Positions 44,867 to 56,511 of a DNA stretch of 64,000 nt are shown here, piece by piece (the first letter of the stretch is position 1; each line of letters begins with the position of its first letter). The position numbers and the translations under genes are program-made. This DNA is from Morinoia aosen. Its lineage: Eukaryota > Arthropoda > Malacostraca > Amphipoda > Talitridae. Below the pieces are notes generated by a model. The model was given only the letters and a program-made list of their open reading frames with translations. It was not told where the DNA came from and searched no databases. Location: NCBI GenBank assembly GCA_030386875.1, contig CM059562.1, positions 44,785,757 to 44,849,756 on the forward strand, written 5' to 3'.

Positions 44867-46826
44867 AAAGACTAGATTGCCAAATTACGTGATCCGAAAT
44901 TTCGCACCCCTCTTACAGATCTTGACCGTCTTCTCCGATGGACCAAAATCTGGCTAGTGAGATAGGAAAAATATTCACTAACAGAAGTGAGAAAAATTAA
45001 TCGGCACTTACCATGATTGATACTTCGATTGAAGCTGTAAACAGATAAAGAAATTTTAGTATCGCTATCATCAAATATCTCAAGCATGATAAATTCGAAA
45101 AAGGGTGGTGAATACGAGCATAACTCGGGGTTTCATAGCTAAAAGCTTTGAACAAAAATGAAAGTACATTATAAGATGTAAAGCATTAATCCAAAAAAAT
45201 CAAGACAATATGAAACTCTGGTTCCTTACTTTAAGAAGAGAGACCAACAAAATAGCATACATTCAACGTAAAGAAACGAAGTTATTCAAAAAATTTGCAA
45301 TCTCAGCTACTAGTAAAGTTTTCACACGACTGTTCTGCTCTGCTCTACCATGAGGTTTAAAAACATTTTGATATAACAAATATTGTGTTTATGCTTTCTC
45401 CTCAGTTCCATTTTGTCAGTGGAGCTTACAGGTTACTCAGTGCAAGGTTTCTTCATTCTATTTACCTTTTCATACTGAATCATTAGTTATAATAAAAGTC
45501 TGATTCGATTCCATAAATAAACGGGAAATCTCTCTGAACTCAATATTATGACCTCGACTCTGCGTCGGTTAAAATTCCGTTCACTTAAAGGTTGCTCCGC
45601 TCTACGTACATCGGAACAATAATTCACTTATTTAGCCGTAAATGAATAAGAAAAGATGATATACTGTATATATGTATATATATATGTAAACTCTAGGAAT
45701 TGAAATTTTACATGCGTTCACAAACCATTTATGTCATCCATGGTTTCACACACTGAATATCACTGCATACCTAGTGAAAATTATTTTTTTGAATTCAGTT
45801 CACAATTGATGACCAATAATGATATTGTTAAGTGGCCATATCTACTGTAAACGCTGGCGTGTAGAAATGGGAGGCGTTGTCTGTAATTCGGTTTCGAAGC
45901 CTCAAAGCATTTTGTTACAAGTGTGAAAAATCCTGAATTCTGACTTGTGGTAATTTTAATGCAGCTTATCATTGTTTTAAAACATTGGAGTCTATATTTT
46001 GTTGTCTAAATTTCATTGCCTTGTTTTATCTTCACACAATTATGGTCTCCATTTGTGAATGCAAGTTTGTTTCACAAAATGCTTCTCCGACTAAAAGAGA
46101 CTTATACTCCTTTGTACTTAGCGAGCGGGTCTGACTTTTTGTATCACAAATTCAAAACGAGACCACGAGTACAAAGGCACAGATGTGTGTACACTGCCTG
46201 CAGTTTGAGCTCTGAGCACAGAGGTGAGGTGCTCTTGAAAGAGTGATTATTTTGCCAAAATTTTATGGTTAATATCTTTATTGCCGGATATTTTTTGCGA
46301 AACATCTTTTCTACTAATCTCATGTGACTAACGTGTAACTGAAAAGTGACTGCTGTCACTTATTGCAGCCACACAGACGAACACAGATTATCTTTGGCTT
46401 CTGTTTAAAATTTTCCTCGATTGATAATCACGATCATTATCAAAAAGAAAATTAATTGCGATTATTTGCGTCGATGTACTGTATGTAATAGCTTGTATTT
46501 GATTAAAATTTATCCTGTTACGTTCGTTAATTTTCACTTCATCCTAATAACGTCCACCTGACGGTGAAGATAGCTCACTCACAACTTCTTAAAGACGTTC
46601 TCACACGAGCGTGAACTCAGGCGTTATTCTAATCAGGCATTTAAGTTTCGTAAAGATGTGTTTCTCATCACGAAGACTTCAAAAGTCATATAAATTTTGT
46701 TTCATCTTGAACCGGAATCACTTTATGACATCGAATTGTCTCGTTCCTGATTATGCATTAGCTTTCCCTATTTCACCGCGCTCAATAAGTGAACCGTTTC
46801 TGAGGAGCAAACAATATCAAGCTGAG
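44867..46826. other. Stretch without recognisable content
   Basis: Holds a short (TA)n-type microsatellite at about 45,661-45,687. No gene is supported. Confidence 0.5.
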
Positions 46827-47047
46827 TACCCAGTCAGAATTTTATCGCCGGCGTAACGGTAATTATGATCGGTTTTCATCTTTTATCGAAGCATTCCGAC
46901 GGTAAATAATATTACCAGTGATCTACGGTAATTTTAGACGCTAAAACTGCACGCCGACGATGATGACCGTGATTTGCCGTCGATTTCTGGCTGTCGTTCT
47001 TACCGTAGAAATACAACGGTAAAACTACTGTTGTTTTTCAGACTATA
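46827..47047. mobile_element. Small CGGTAA-rich inverted-end element (family Z), copy 1
   Basis: Starts TACCCAGTCAGAATTTTATCG and ends, on the other strand, TATAGTCTGAAAAAC, a weak inverted match. The interior is rich in ACGGTAAT/ATTACCGT words and CG dinucleotides. A related end (TACCCAGTCCGAAATTTATCG on the minus strand) and the same word composition occur at about 60,620-60,879. There is no protein. Confidence 0.4.
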
Positions 47048-47402
47048 CTTCATTATTTGAATCTATCGTCAATGATAGTCCATGAATAAGTTTAATCGAA
47101 GACAAGTCAGATAAAATTATGTTATGTATTTATCACCCGTGGTCAAATGAAATTAGTTTACGTAACCTTCACATGATGTAATTTGAGCTTTGATTCTTTT
47201 ATTGGGAAATTGAAAATCGAAGCTTAGATTTAAAAAACCGAAGATTGGATTTTCGTATGCAACTTTTCAATATTCATACATTTTAATTTTATACATTGTA
47301 ATATGAAGGTGAAATTCTTTAACTAGGGCTTCAAATGTTTTGAATTTAATTTCAAACGTTTTAATTTTAACACTTTATACATTATACTACAAATGAAATG
47401 GT

Positions 47403-47665
47403 GAAGTTTTTTGACTCCGCGCTAAAGAAATTTCTGTAGTTTCCACAAAACCGTTTCTAAACCGTCTCGGCTGCGGCCTGCCGGTCAAAGCATTTTCTTT
47501 CAGCTTAATGCTTTGTTCTTTCGTTTGAGAGTAATTTAAAGTCAATCGGTGGATTCTTTCAAAAGTTACGAGTGGTAAACTTAAGTCTTTTGACTGCGTG
47601 CTCAAGAAATTTCTGTGGTTTCCACAAAACTTTCTGTACCGTCCCGGATGCGGCCTGTCAGTTTT
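47403..47665. repeat. 174-bp spaced tandem pair
   Basis: Blocks 47,403-47,485 and 47,577-47,665 share GACTCCGCGCTAAAGAAATT-type sequence, TTTCCACAAAAC and a GGCTGCGGCCTG/GGATGCGGCCTG word. The minus-strand frame across both (RPHPGRYRKFCGNHRNFLST) is a consequence of the duplication and has no family signature. Confidence 0.65.
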
Positions 47666-47699
47666 TAAAAGTGTTAGAGTACGAGAGTACAATTGTTCA

Positions 47700-48756
47700 T
47701 CACGTTCATATTTGTAACAATTCTAAACATTATTGGCCTATTTTCTAATGAAATGATTTTATGTGAAGTGATCAAAAATGAACATATCAAAAAATACAAG
47801 CATACCTTTATAAAATCCCAGGTTTTATTAATGAAATATTTTTAAATTAGTGAATCCACATGCAAAAATTATTGAAACCTTCGTGATTTTTGAACTTGCA
47901 TTTGAGCTTACGGTGTCACATTGCTCGCTGTTGTTCATTGTGGTGCTGCAAGTTTGAGCTTTCATACTGTTTACTGTTTGGAATGCTTCAAAGTATCAAG
48001 GTCTAAACATTGAAATTTCATAGCTTATAATATTAGAACCAAGATCTAATTGCCTTAATGTTGGCGTTTTAAGTTATATTGATGTGTTTTATTGGAAACG
48101 TGGGAGATTTTATAATTATTCTGTGCATTCACAAGAAAAAATTGCTTTTTATATGTGTACACACATCAAAGTTACCATTCAAGTTACTCTACTGTAATAA
48201 ACAAGGAATAATGTATAAAAAAAAATGCGTAAGTTGTTTGGTGTCATTAATTATTCATTTCAGCCGCCTTTCTTAAAATAGTGTGGATGAAAATGGGTGT
48301 GTAACTAAATCGAACTGCTGATTCATGCCAGCAAAATCATGGTTTGAGCAAAATTTCAATAGTAAATAATTTCTACCCTTAGATTTATTTGTGCTGATAG
48401 TTACCTTCTGGAAATTTTTGGTAACTTGCTTATGCCAATTTTGTTTGTTTTTGTGACGGTGCAAATTGTTTTCTGAGAGACTAAAAATTTATTGATAATG
48501 TTGCATAATAGCTTAAAAATATTACCATTGAGTCTTGCTCTGGTATGCCTATTTTAATGAAATGTGAAACATTCAATGCTCACTTGTTGAATATTAAGGT
48601 AATGTGTTTCATTGGTTCAAAATAAAAATAATTTAGATTAGTTTAAATATAAATGTAAATTTTCAAAGTGACTTTCCTTCTGGTGTCTGGTGGAGAGTAT
48701 AACCTTGTGTAATTACTACAGAAAATTAGTGGTTAATGTTCAGGAGATTACAATGA
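47700..48756. other. Stretch without recognisable content
   Basis: AT-rich. I see no gene or repeat. Confidence 0.5.
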
Positions 48757-49240
48757 TCAATTTTCTACTTTTTGGTGCCTAAACATAGCTAATTAGATGT
48801 AGGCCTAAATGAACAATTTTTCTTCTATGCACTTTTTGTCGCAAATGAGTATTTGAGGAGTTATAGTGGTAAATTACGGACCGCAACTCTAGTGTTTGAA
48901 ACGGAAATTAATTCACCGAGCGTGTTGGATGGCAACACAACAATGGACTCTTCCTTCTGATGAGCTTGAATGATTGAGCTCATTCCCACCATGTAAGACA
49001 AAAGTTAACATACTGTTATAACTTCTTATTTATGGGTGATAATTTCTATTGTGTTGTTAATTAAAAGATCCTAGAAGTGGGTTCAGGCTCTGTGGGGCTG
49101 GCAAATAATGAATTACATAGGACCCAAACTAAACCTACCGCTTTTACTTGTTTAATGCTAATTTGTGACAGAAAGTGCATGGAAGAAAAGTTGTTTATTT
49201 TGATCTAATTAGCTATGCGTAGGCTCCAAAAAGTGGAAAA
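48757..49240. mobile_element. Foldback-type element (family F), copy 2
   Basis: Arms 48,757-48,895 and 49,118-49,240 are inverted relatives carrying TTTTCTACTTTTTGGTGCCT, TAGCTAATTAGAT, TTCTTCTATGCACTTT and CAAATGAGTATTT. The arm continues into ACCGCAACTCTAGTGTTTGA, also present at 18,440-18,480 on the minus strand, so the two loci are copies of one family. The central 220 bp has no open frame. Confidence 0.65.
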
Positions 49241-50165
49241 TTAGTAATGTTTCTTTCCTAACCGTTTGCCAAATTATATTCTACCCAGTAATATATTTGT
49301 TTGTGAGAAATATTTGTATATGCGTATTAGTATCATATTTTTAGACACGAAAAGATATTACAGATAAGGCATCATTGAGAGCAGTTTCCAACTGCATAAA
49401 ATAGTCAAAAATGATGAAGTTGGTAAGATCTTGTTTTAACATGTGTTGACATTACAAATTATATTCTGACTCACCTCAGTTGTGTTTTTAGAGATGAGGT
49501 GTGGTGTATTTCTGAATCAAACTTTTAATGGACACCATCAATATTTTTTGGGAAAAAATTGAGTTTAATATTTTCTCACACCCACTCCAACTTATTTCTA
49601 CTGATAGTTACTTTCTGATATGCTATGCTGACATCCCACTACCTATCTACAATGTCTTTGCAGAAGCTGAAATTATGTTCTTGATTGCTTGTGCAGTAGA
49701 AACATTTGAGGATTGTCAAGAGCATTATTAATTCGGAAATTGTTCTGAATCTAATGACAAATTGGAATTAGTTGGGCAAAATTTCCAACTTTACCAAATC
49801 ATTCCATTTCATTGTGTGTTAAAGTAGTAATAAATTTGCTCAACATATTATTATTGAAACAATGTCAATTGCTGAAAAATTCTCTAACTCTCTACTCTAT
49901 AAAAAGTGACATTTTAAAATAGGAACATCATGTTCAGGATAAAATGATACAGAAAAATATTTTCAGTCACTGATAAAATGCTAATCTAATACTCAAAGCT
50001 ACATCAGATAAATTAATAATTTTAGAAATGATAGCACAAGAAAATAATTAGAAACTAAATTTGTACCACAGCAATATGTACTACTTTAGTAAGGTTAGGT
50101 AACAGTATTAACATATTTTTTAGTATTACACCTAGAGCAATACTGTTACCTACACTTTTTTATTT
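49241..50165. other. Stretch without recognisable content
   Basis: AT-rich flank of the minisatellite. No gene. Confidence 0.5.
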
Positions 50166-50173
50166 ATGCTTAT

Positions 50174-50215
50174 AAAAAGCTCAAGTTCTATTTTAAAAAG
50201 CTCAAGTTTAATTCA
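50174..50215 (-). repeat. Two inverted outlier units of the 21-bp minisatellite
   Basis: AAAAAGCTCAAGTTCTATTTT and the next 21 bases form two units whose reverse complement (AACTTGAGCTTTTT) matches the main array's units. They lie about 150 bp before the array in the opposite orientation. Confidence 0.6.
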
Positions 50216-50365
50216 ATTCAGGTCATAATTTGAAATATGTCAAATATATTTTATAATAGATGAAATTATTTTGAAAATCTAATGTTTCTAAAATTGTTTA
50301 CCTATACCTATGTACTTGTTCTTTTATAAATAACACCAGACCTTTTTGATGTCAAAATTGGGTGC

Positions 50366-51345
50366 TTTAAATTGAACTTGAGCTTTTTTTAAATCAACTT
50401 CAGATTTTTTAAACCAACTTCAGATTTTTTAAATCAACTTGAGCATTTTAAAATTAGACTTGAGCATTTAAAGTTAAACTTGAGCATTTAAAATTAAACT
50501 TGAGCATTTTAAAATTAAACTTGAACTTTTTTACATTAAACTTGAACTTTTTTACATTGAAATTGACCTTTTTTACATTGAACTTGACCTTTTTTACATT
50601 GAACTTGACCTTTTCTACATTGAACTTGACCTTTTTTACATTGAACCTGAGGTTTTTTACATTGTTTTTTTACACTGAACCTGATGTTTTTTACATTGAA
50701 CCTGAGGTTTTTTACATTGAACCTCAGGTTTTTTACATTGAACCTGAGGTTTTTTACACTGAACCTGAGGTTTTTTACATTGAACCTGAGGTTTTTTATA
50801 TTGAACCTGAGGTTTTTTACATTGAACCTGAGGTTTTTTGCATTTAACCTGACGTTTTTTACATTGAACCTGAGATTTCTTACATTGAACCTGAGATTTC
50901 TTACATTGAACCTGAGATTTCATACAGTGAACCTGAGGTTTTTTAAATTGAACTTGAAATTTTTAAACTGAACTTTAGGTTCTTTAATATGAACTTGAGG
51001 TTTTTTACATTGAACCTGAGGTTTTTTAAATTTAACTTGAGGTTTTTTGAAATTGAACTTGAGTTTTTTTCAAATTGAACTTGAGGGTTTTTAAAATGAG
51101 CTTGAGGTTTTTTTAAATTGAACTTGAGGTTTTTTTAAATTGAACTTGTGGTTTTTTAAATTGCACTTGAGGTTTTTCAAAATTGAACTGAATTTTTTTT
51201 AAATTGAACTTGAGGTTTTTTTAAATTGAGTTGAGGTTTTTTTTTAATTGAACTTGAGGTTCTTTAAATTGAACTTGAGGTTTTTTATATTGAACTCGAG
51301 GTTTTTTAAAATGAACTTGAGATTTTTCAAAATAATATGTGACCT
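50366..51345 (+). repeat. 21-bp minisatellite, block 1
   Basis: About 46 units. The best-kept centre (about 50,640-50,940) has TTTTTTACATTGAACCTGAG then G. Units towards both edges are more diverged (AACTTGAGGTTTTTTAAATT types). Because 21 is a multiple of three, several frames on both strands stay open and give heptad-like peptides (FFTLNLR); these vary by block edge, contain stops and are not judged genes. T-tracts recur every 21 bp, two helical turns. Confidence 0.95.
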
Positions 51346-51352
51346 AGTTATA

Positions 51353-52515
51353 AAACCTGAGCTTTTTGAAACAAAATCAGAGCTTTTTGAAACAAAATCA
51401 AAGCTTTTTGAAACAAAATCAGAGCTTTTTGAAACAAAATCAGAGCTTACTGAAACAAAATCAGAGTTTTTTGAAACAAAATCAGAGCTTATTGAAACAA
51501 AATCAGAGCTTATTGAAACAAAATTAGAGCTTATTGAAACAAAATCAGAGCTTATTGAAACAAAATAAGAGCTTTTTGAAACAAAATCAGAGCTTTTTGA
51601 AACAAAATCAGAGCTTATTGAAACAAAATCAGAGCTTATTGAAACAAAATCAGAGCTTTTTGAAATGAAATCAGAGCTTTTTGAAATGAAATCAGAGCTT
51701 TTTGAAATGAAATCAGAGCTTTTTGAAATGAAATCAGAGCTTTTTGAAACAAAATCAGAGCTTTTTGAAACAAAATCAGAGCTTTTTGAAACCAAATCAG
51801 AGCTTATTGAAACAAAATCAGAGCTTATTGAAACAAAATCAGAGCTTATTAAAACAAAATCAGAGCTTATTGAAACAAAATCAGAGCTTATTGAAACAAA
51901 ATCAGAGCTTTTTGAAACAAAATCAGAGCTTTTTGAAACAAAATCAGAGCTTTTTGAAACAAAATCAGAGCTTTTTGAAACAAAATCAGAGCTTATTGAA
52001 ACAAAATCAGAGCTTATTGAAACAAAATCAGAGCTTATTGAAACAAAATCAGAGCTTATTGAAACGAAATCAGAGCTTTTTGAAACAAAATCAGAGCTTT
52101 TTGAAACGAAATAAGAGCTTTTTGAAACAAAATCAGAGCTTTTTGAAACAAAATCAGAGCTTATTGAAACAAAATCAGAGCTTATTGAAACAAAATCAGA
52201 GCTTTTTGAAATGAAATCAGAGCTTTTTGAAATGAAATCAGAGCATTTTGAAACAAAATCAGAGCTTTTTGAAACAAAATTAGAGCTTTTTGAAACAAAA
52301 TTAGAGCTTTTTGAAACGAAATAAGCGCTTTTTGAAACAAAATCGGAGCTTTTTGAAACAAAATCAGAGCTTTTTGAAACAAAATCAGAGCTTTTTGAAA
52401 TGAAATCAGAGCTTTTTGAAATGAAATCACAGCTTTTTGAAATAAAACCTGAGCTTTTCGAAATGTAACCCGAGCTTTTCGAAATGTAACCCGAGCTTTT
52501 CGAAATAAAACCTGA
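51353..52515 (+). repeat. 21-bp minisatellite, block 2
   Basis: About 55 units of GAGCTTTTTGAAACAAAATC then A. Variants GAGCTTATT and GAAATG occur in runs of two to seven units, a sign of recent block-wise expansion. Both edges carry the diverged AAAACCTGAGCTTTT version. The unit aligns in phase with block 1 (shared AA..., GAG, TTTTT, AAA positions). Frames such as LFETKSE repeats and, on the minus strand, SDFVSKS repeats are open for up to 183 codons but are broken by TAA where TCA has become TAA. Confidence 0.95.
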
Positions 52516-52529
52516 GTTTTTAATTATAA

Positions 52530-52745
52530 AGTAAAAAGATATAGTCTCACCAGCACTTATTAATGTGGTACAAGTTTTGCTTCTAATCGTTTTCCAGTGC
52601 TGTCATTTTCAAAATTATCACTCTGTCGGATGTAGCTTTGGGTATTAGATTTGCACTTTATCATTGTGACTGTATGTGTTTTTATATGTATTTTCAGCCT
52701 GAAGATGTTTGTACATCAAAATATTGCTTTTTTATAGACAACAGA
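52530..52745 (+). repeat. Penelope-type 3' tail remnant
   Basis: Contains CCTGAAGATG TTTGTACATC followed by AAAATATTGCTTTTTTAT, which aligns with the tail motif at 36,309 and 42,783. It directly follows the minisatellite. No coding part is seen. Confidence 0.45.
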
Positions 52746-53310
52746 GTTAGTGAATTTTTCAACTATTGACAATTAATCAATAAAAATATGCAAAGTGAAT
52801 TTCTTACCATTGTTTTTACCATGATATTCTGGAAAGGTTTTGTGATGTTGAAAAGTTGAATAATAAATGATCTAGTTTCTCACACTTGCCCAGATGTATT
52901 TGATAATGTCTCCCAACCTTGTGTTAATGATTGATTAATTTCAGAATCATCCAATAATGGAAATGAAGTGAACAGCTCTTAATTCCCTCTAATTCTTAGT
53001 CACATCCTGATGAACGCTTAGACTTGTTCAGTAAATGTTTCATTTAACTGTCAAAATTCAATGTGATACTCCCATTGATAACAGCCCAGAGTCAATAAAA
53101 CTTTGGAAACTCAGTAAGTGAAATCCATCTAGATTTGCTTGAGTCTGAAGCTAGAGACAATAGTTCTTTTCATGCAATTCCTCCAATGAAGCCTTTGCTG
53201 ATACCTCAAGTAAATTAAGACCTGTCATGTTGAAATGTAAAGTATTTAATTCTTATGATTCAGTACTATTGCTTTGTGTTGATTATTGGACATTTCTTTC
53301 ATTCCCATAA
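52746..53310. other. Stretch without recognisable content
   Basis: AT-rich. No gene or named repeat. Confidence 0.5.
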
Positions 53311-53978
53311 CAGGGTGTCTACTAGGTAGTAAAGTAGTTAAAAGCAAAAAAATTTGAGAAGCAGCAAAAAAGAAAGTAGTAATGAAATTTGCCTTGAGAG
53401 TTTATTTTACCTGTCAGGGTTGTAAAAAATTGTGAAGCGGGATAATTCACTGAAAATGGAACGTGAAGTAAAAATGCACATAAAGTTTGAAGATGGATTT
53501 TCAAAAATTCATTTCTTTCAGAATCAGATATTTGCTGCAGTTTGTGGGAAATGTTCCTGTAAGAGGATTGGACAATTCTGTGGGGTCTACTAATTTCCAG
53601 TTAGTTTATTTTTCGCATATCTGTTCTCATTGTTGAAAAATGAGACAGGGTCTTGGCCAAACATTTGTTAGGGTCTGTTTGGGAAGGAGTACATAAAAAA
53701 TTGGGTATTTTTTGCAATTATGCATTGGATGCTTCATTTAGTAATAAGTTTCTAATTTAGTATTTTATGTATTAATCAACTTGAAATTTTGCTATGCTAT
53801 GGCATGCTATTATTGCTATGGCATGTATTATTGACTCAAACTACTCATTATAGGATGATTTCTCACATCCTGCACATTTGGACAACATTTATTTTGTAAA
53901 AATTCGGAAGTCATTTTTTGCTGTTGAAGGTTGTAAAAAGTAGTAAAATTTGGAAATGAAATATAAGAAGACACCCAG
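53311..53978. mobile_element. Short-TIR non-autonomous element
   Basis: Left end CAGGGTGTCTACTAGGTAGT and right end, on the other strand, CTGGGTGTCTTCTTATAT form a 12-14 bp inverted repeat. Near both ends AGTAGTAAA words recur. A CAGGG start is common in hAT elements, but the 8-bp flanks (TCCCATAA and CATGATGT) do not match, so the class is uncertain. There is no transposase. Confidence 0.45.
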
Positions 53979-54831
53979 CATGATGTTTGTTTGAATTATT
54001 TTGATGATTCTGGGTAAATGTAAAATTTAGAAATGATTTTTTTCCAATGAGGAACATATAACACTATATTTATAATCAGAAATTACTTTCCAGGTTTATT
54101 GTGTGTGGAATTAATTTGACAATTTTAATTTTGTTTATGAATATGGATAAACATTAAAACTCATTATGGAAATGATATCAAAGATACCAGTTTCCAACTG
54201 CATTCAGTAGGCAAAAAGCATAAAGTTGTTGAAAAGTACTGTGAAAATGTGATGCTGGTCAGTGATTGCACACATAAAACTTTTCATTACCAGTATGAAT
54301 AATATATATTACGCTGTGATGGCTCTCATTGCAGCATCCATCCACATAATCTACGAATTATTGTACAAAGGCCGGACTGACTGGCCTATCCACCGTTTAT
54401 TTAGAATTTAACAATCCATGAAAACTTTCCTGTGGAGGTAAAAGCGGCATGAATCTCGATCCTATTTATATGTCTAAATGTCCTGGTCATTCTTTATTTA
54501 GTATGATACGGTGTAGTAAAGGTTTTTACAAACAAAGCTGCATTCTTCTTGCAATTAGGCAGTTTCCAAAATGAGGAGCGCATTTGATTTTGATTTATCA
54601 CACACAATTACATGCTTTATTTATATTCTAGATAACGGAGCTTCAGCGATGTGTGGGTCTCAGTCTGCACGTCACCAGCTAACCATGACGTCATGACGGT
54701 GGTGTGGCCTAGAAAATGTCCTACTCTGTGTTAGGACAAGCTCGTCTACAGATGAAAATCTCTTTCAAGGAGCATTCCACCTGTGAGTTAATATATGGTT
54801 CGTGTAAGCTCACACAGTTCTTTTCGTTCAT
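53979..54831. other. Stretch without recognisable content
   Basis: A palindromic TGACGTCA lies in CCATGACGTCATGAC at about 54,683. It is a single occurrence and is not interpreted. Confidence 0.5.
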
Positions 54832-54844
54832 TAACTAATATCTT

Positions 54845-55193
54845 TCCCCTCAGGGGGATGCAACTATTGTATCTATGAGAATTAGCACTCCCATGGGGAA
54901 AAGGTGTGAGGGCACAAGCTGAGAGTTATGTAGGCCTTTTTATATTAGAATAGAATCTTTTTGTTATGTTAAGGACCACCAGTTTTTGGTTCACTGCTGC
55001 CCTGTTTTTCTGCACCTACTACTGTCATCTTCAACTTATATCTTGTTTCATGAACTTTTTTTTCAACTTACTGTTTCCATGCCCCTTCTGCATAGATTCC
55101 GGGTTTCCTTATCTCAATACTAAATGGTGCCTCCCTCCCTCTCTTCGAAACGATCTTTTTAGCGGTTGGGGAGGCTTAAACTAACATGTTATC
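54845..55193 (+). repeat. SINE-A copy 4 with target duplication
   Basis: Plus-strand full-length copy, head CCCCTCAGGGGGATGCAAC, end GGGGAGGCTTAAACTAAC. Flanked by TAACTAATATCTT (54832-54844) and TAACTGATATCTT (55194-55206), 12 of 13 alike. The tail is degenerate rather than clean (AAT)n. Confidence 0.8.
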
Positions 55194-55230
55194 TAACTGA
55201 TATCTTAAATGGCATTCCATTATAGTAATA

Positions 55231-55580
55231 CCCCGCCGGGGGAGACGACTATTGGATCTATTGGAATTAGCTCTTCCAGGGGAAAAAGGGAGGGCCCGAG
55301 CTAAAAGCTAGTCAGTCCTTCAGTTTGTTGAACTAAAATGCTTTTGTTATGTTAAGGACCTTTTTTTCGGTTCACTGCTGTTCTGTTTTTCAGCTCCTAC
55401 TACTCTCTTCTTGAACTTCGATCTTTTTTCATGAACTTCATACTCAACTTATTGTTTCTATGCCCCTTCAGGATAGATTCCGCGTTCCCATGACTCCAAA
55501 CTAAATGGTGCCTTCTTCCTTCCTCTCTTTGCATCGCATATATATGGCTGCGGATAGGAAGGCTTAAACAAACTAATAAT
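55231..55580 (+). repeat. SINE-A copy 5
   Basis: Plus-strand copy, head CCCCGCCGGGGGAGACGACT, end AGGAAGGCTTAAACAAACTA then ATAATCAT. It follows copy 4 by about 40 bp. A target duplication is only weakly suggested (GTAAT words). Confidence 0.75.
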
Positions 55581-56511
55581 CATCTTTCGTCATGGTAATG
55601 CAAATAAAGGGATTTATTGATACTAGTTTATTGTAAAAATGATTGGCAGATTGGTTGCAACATTTGAAACGTATTAGCATTGCAGTGGGCAGAATCGATA
55701 ATTAAATGCTAATATGAATAATCTGTTTTTTCGTTCAACAATTCGTTATTCTTCAGTATATTTGAGCATAGCATGGACGTCAGTCCTCAATGGTACGTTT
55801 TAATATCAGTTTATTTTATTCACACATCATTTGCTTCAAATTTAACAAGCCAAATGGGTTCAAAGTTTCCTATAAAAATAAATTATCAATAACTTAACGC
55901 TCAGCTGTCCAATAGGTTACCGATACCAAGTTTTGTATTCAGGGTTAGGGTAATCGACTTATTCTCCGATGGCAGCCAAAGCCTGATGGGCCAAATGTTG
56001 AGATCACAAGTAAAGCTAGCTTGGCTTGCTCCAAACACAGTCATTCAGCAAGTGGTAATTTATTTTATTTTATTTTCATTTGCACAGGTGATATTTACTA
56101 ATATATTTCAATTCATCAGATGCATTAGCTGGAGTCGGGTATGATGAAGATAAGAACCTGAAGGCGTCAGCCATCCAGGGGGTCCTGCGACGTTGCAACG
56201 ATTGAGCTGGCACAGAGACGACGGATTGAATCAGAAAAGTGGCCGGACAAAACCAGTGCACTTCCTCAAAGGCTACTTGCTTCTTCATCGCTTACTTTGA
56301 CCGCCTCTCAGTCGCTTATTTGCCTAGCTCCGTCGACATCAGGTCATGATGCTCCTTTCTTGAGCTGGGTTTAGATGGAGGGTGCTTTTCTCGGGGCAAC
56401 GCCCCTTCTCCCTCCCCGCCTCTTCAAAAAACCCCTAACCCACGATCTAATGTCTACCATGTGTGCTGTCGCTGCCAACCTTCATACTGGAAAAACTCAA
56501 AGGCAACTGAC
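55581..56511. other. Unassigned stretch with a GC-richer island
   Basis: The island at about 56,120-56,450 is distinctly GC-richer than its neighbourhood (for example CTCGGGGCAACGCCCCTTCT). Open frames occur on both strands but I recognise no protein. It could be a promoter-like or exonic segment. Confidence 0.4.

Noticed and set aside
47387-47692. Minus-strand two-repeat protein (RPHPGRYRKF / RPQPRRFRNG)
   Set aside because: The two halves mirror a DNA duplication and are not in equivalent frames throughout, so it is not convincing as a gene.
51244-52430. Long overlapping open frames on both strands encoding heptad repeats (LFETKSE, SDFVSKS)
   Set aside because: They arise because the repeat unit is 21 bp, a multiple of three. 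All are interrupted where TCA became TAA, and they are open on both strands at once, which fits a minisatellite rather than a coiled-coil gene.
50366-52515. CRISPR-like array
   Set aside because: Units are contiguous with no unique spacers, and the DNA is clearly animal.
54683-54697. CRE-type regulatory site TGACGTCA
   Set aside because: A single palindromic occurrence with no neighbouring gene.
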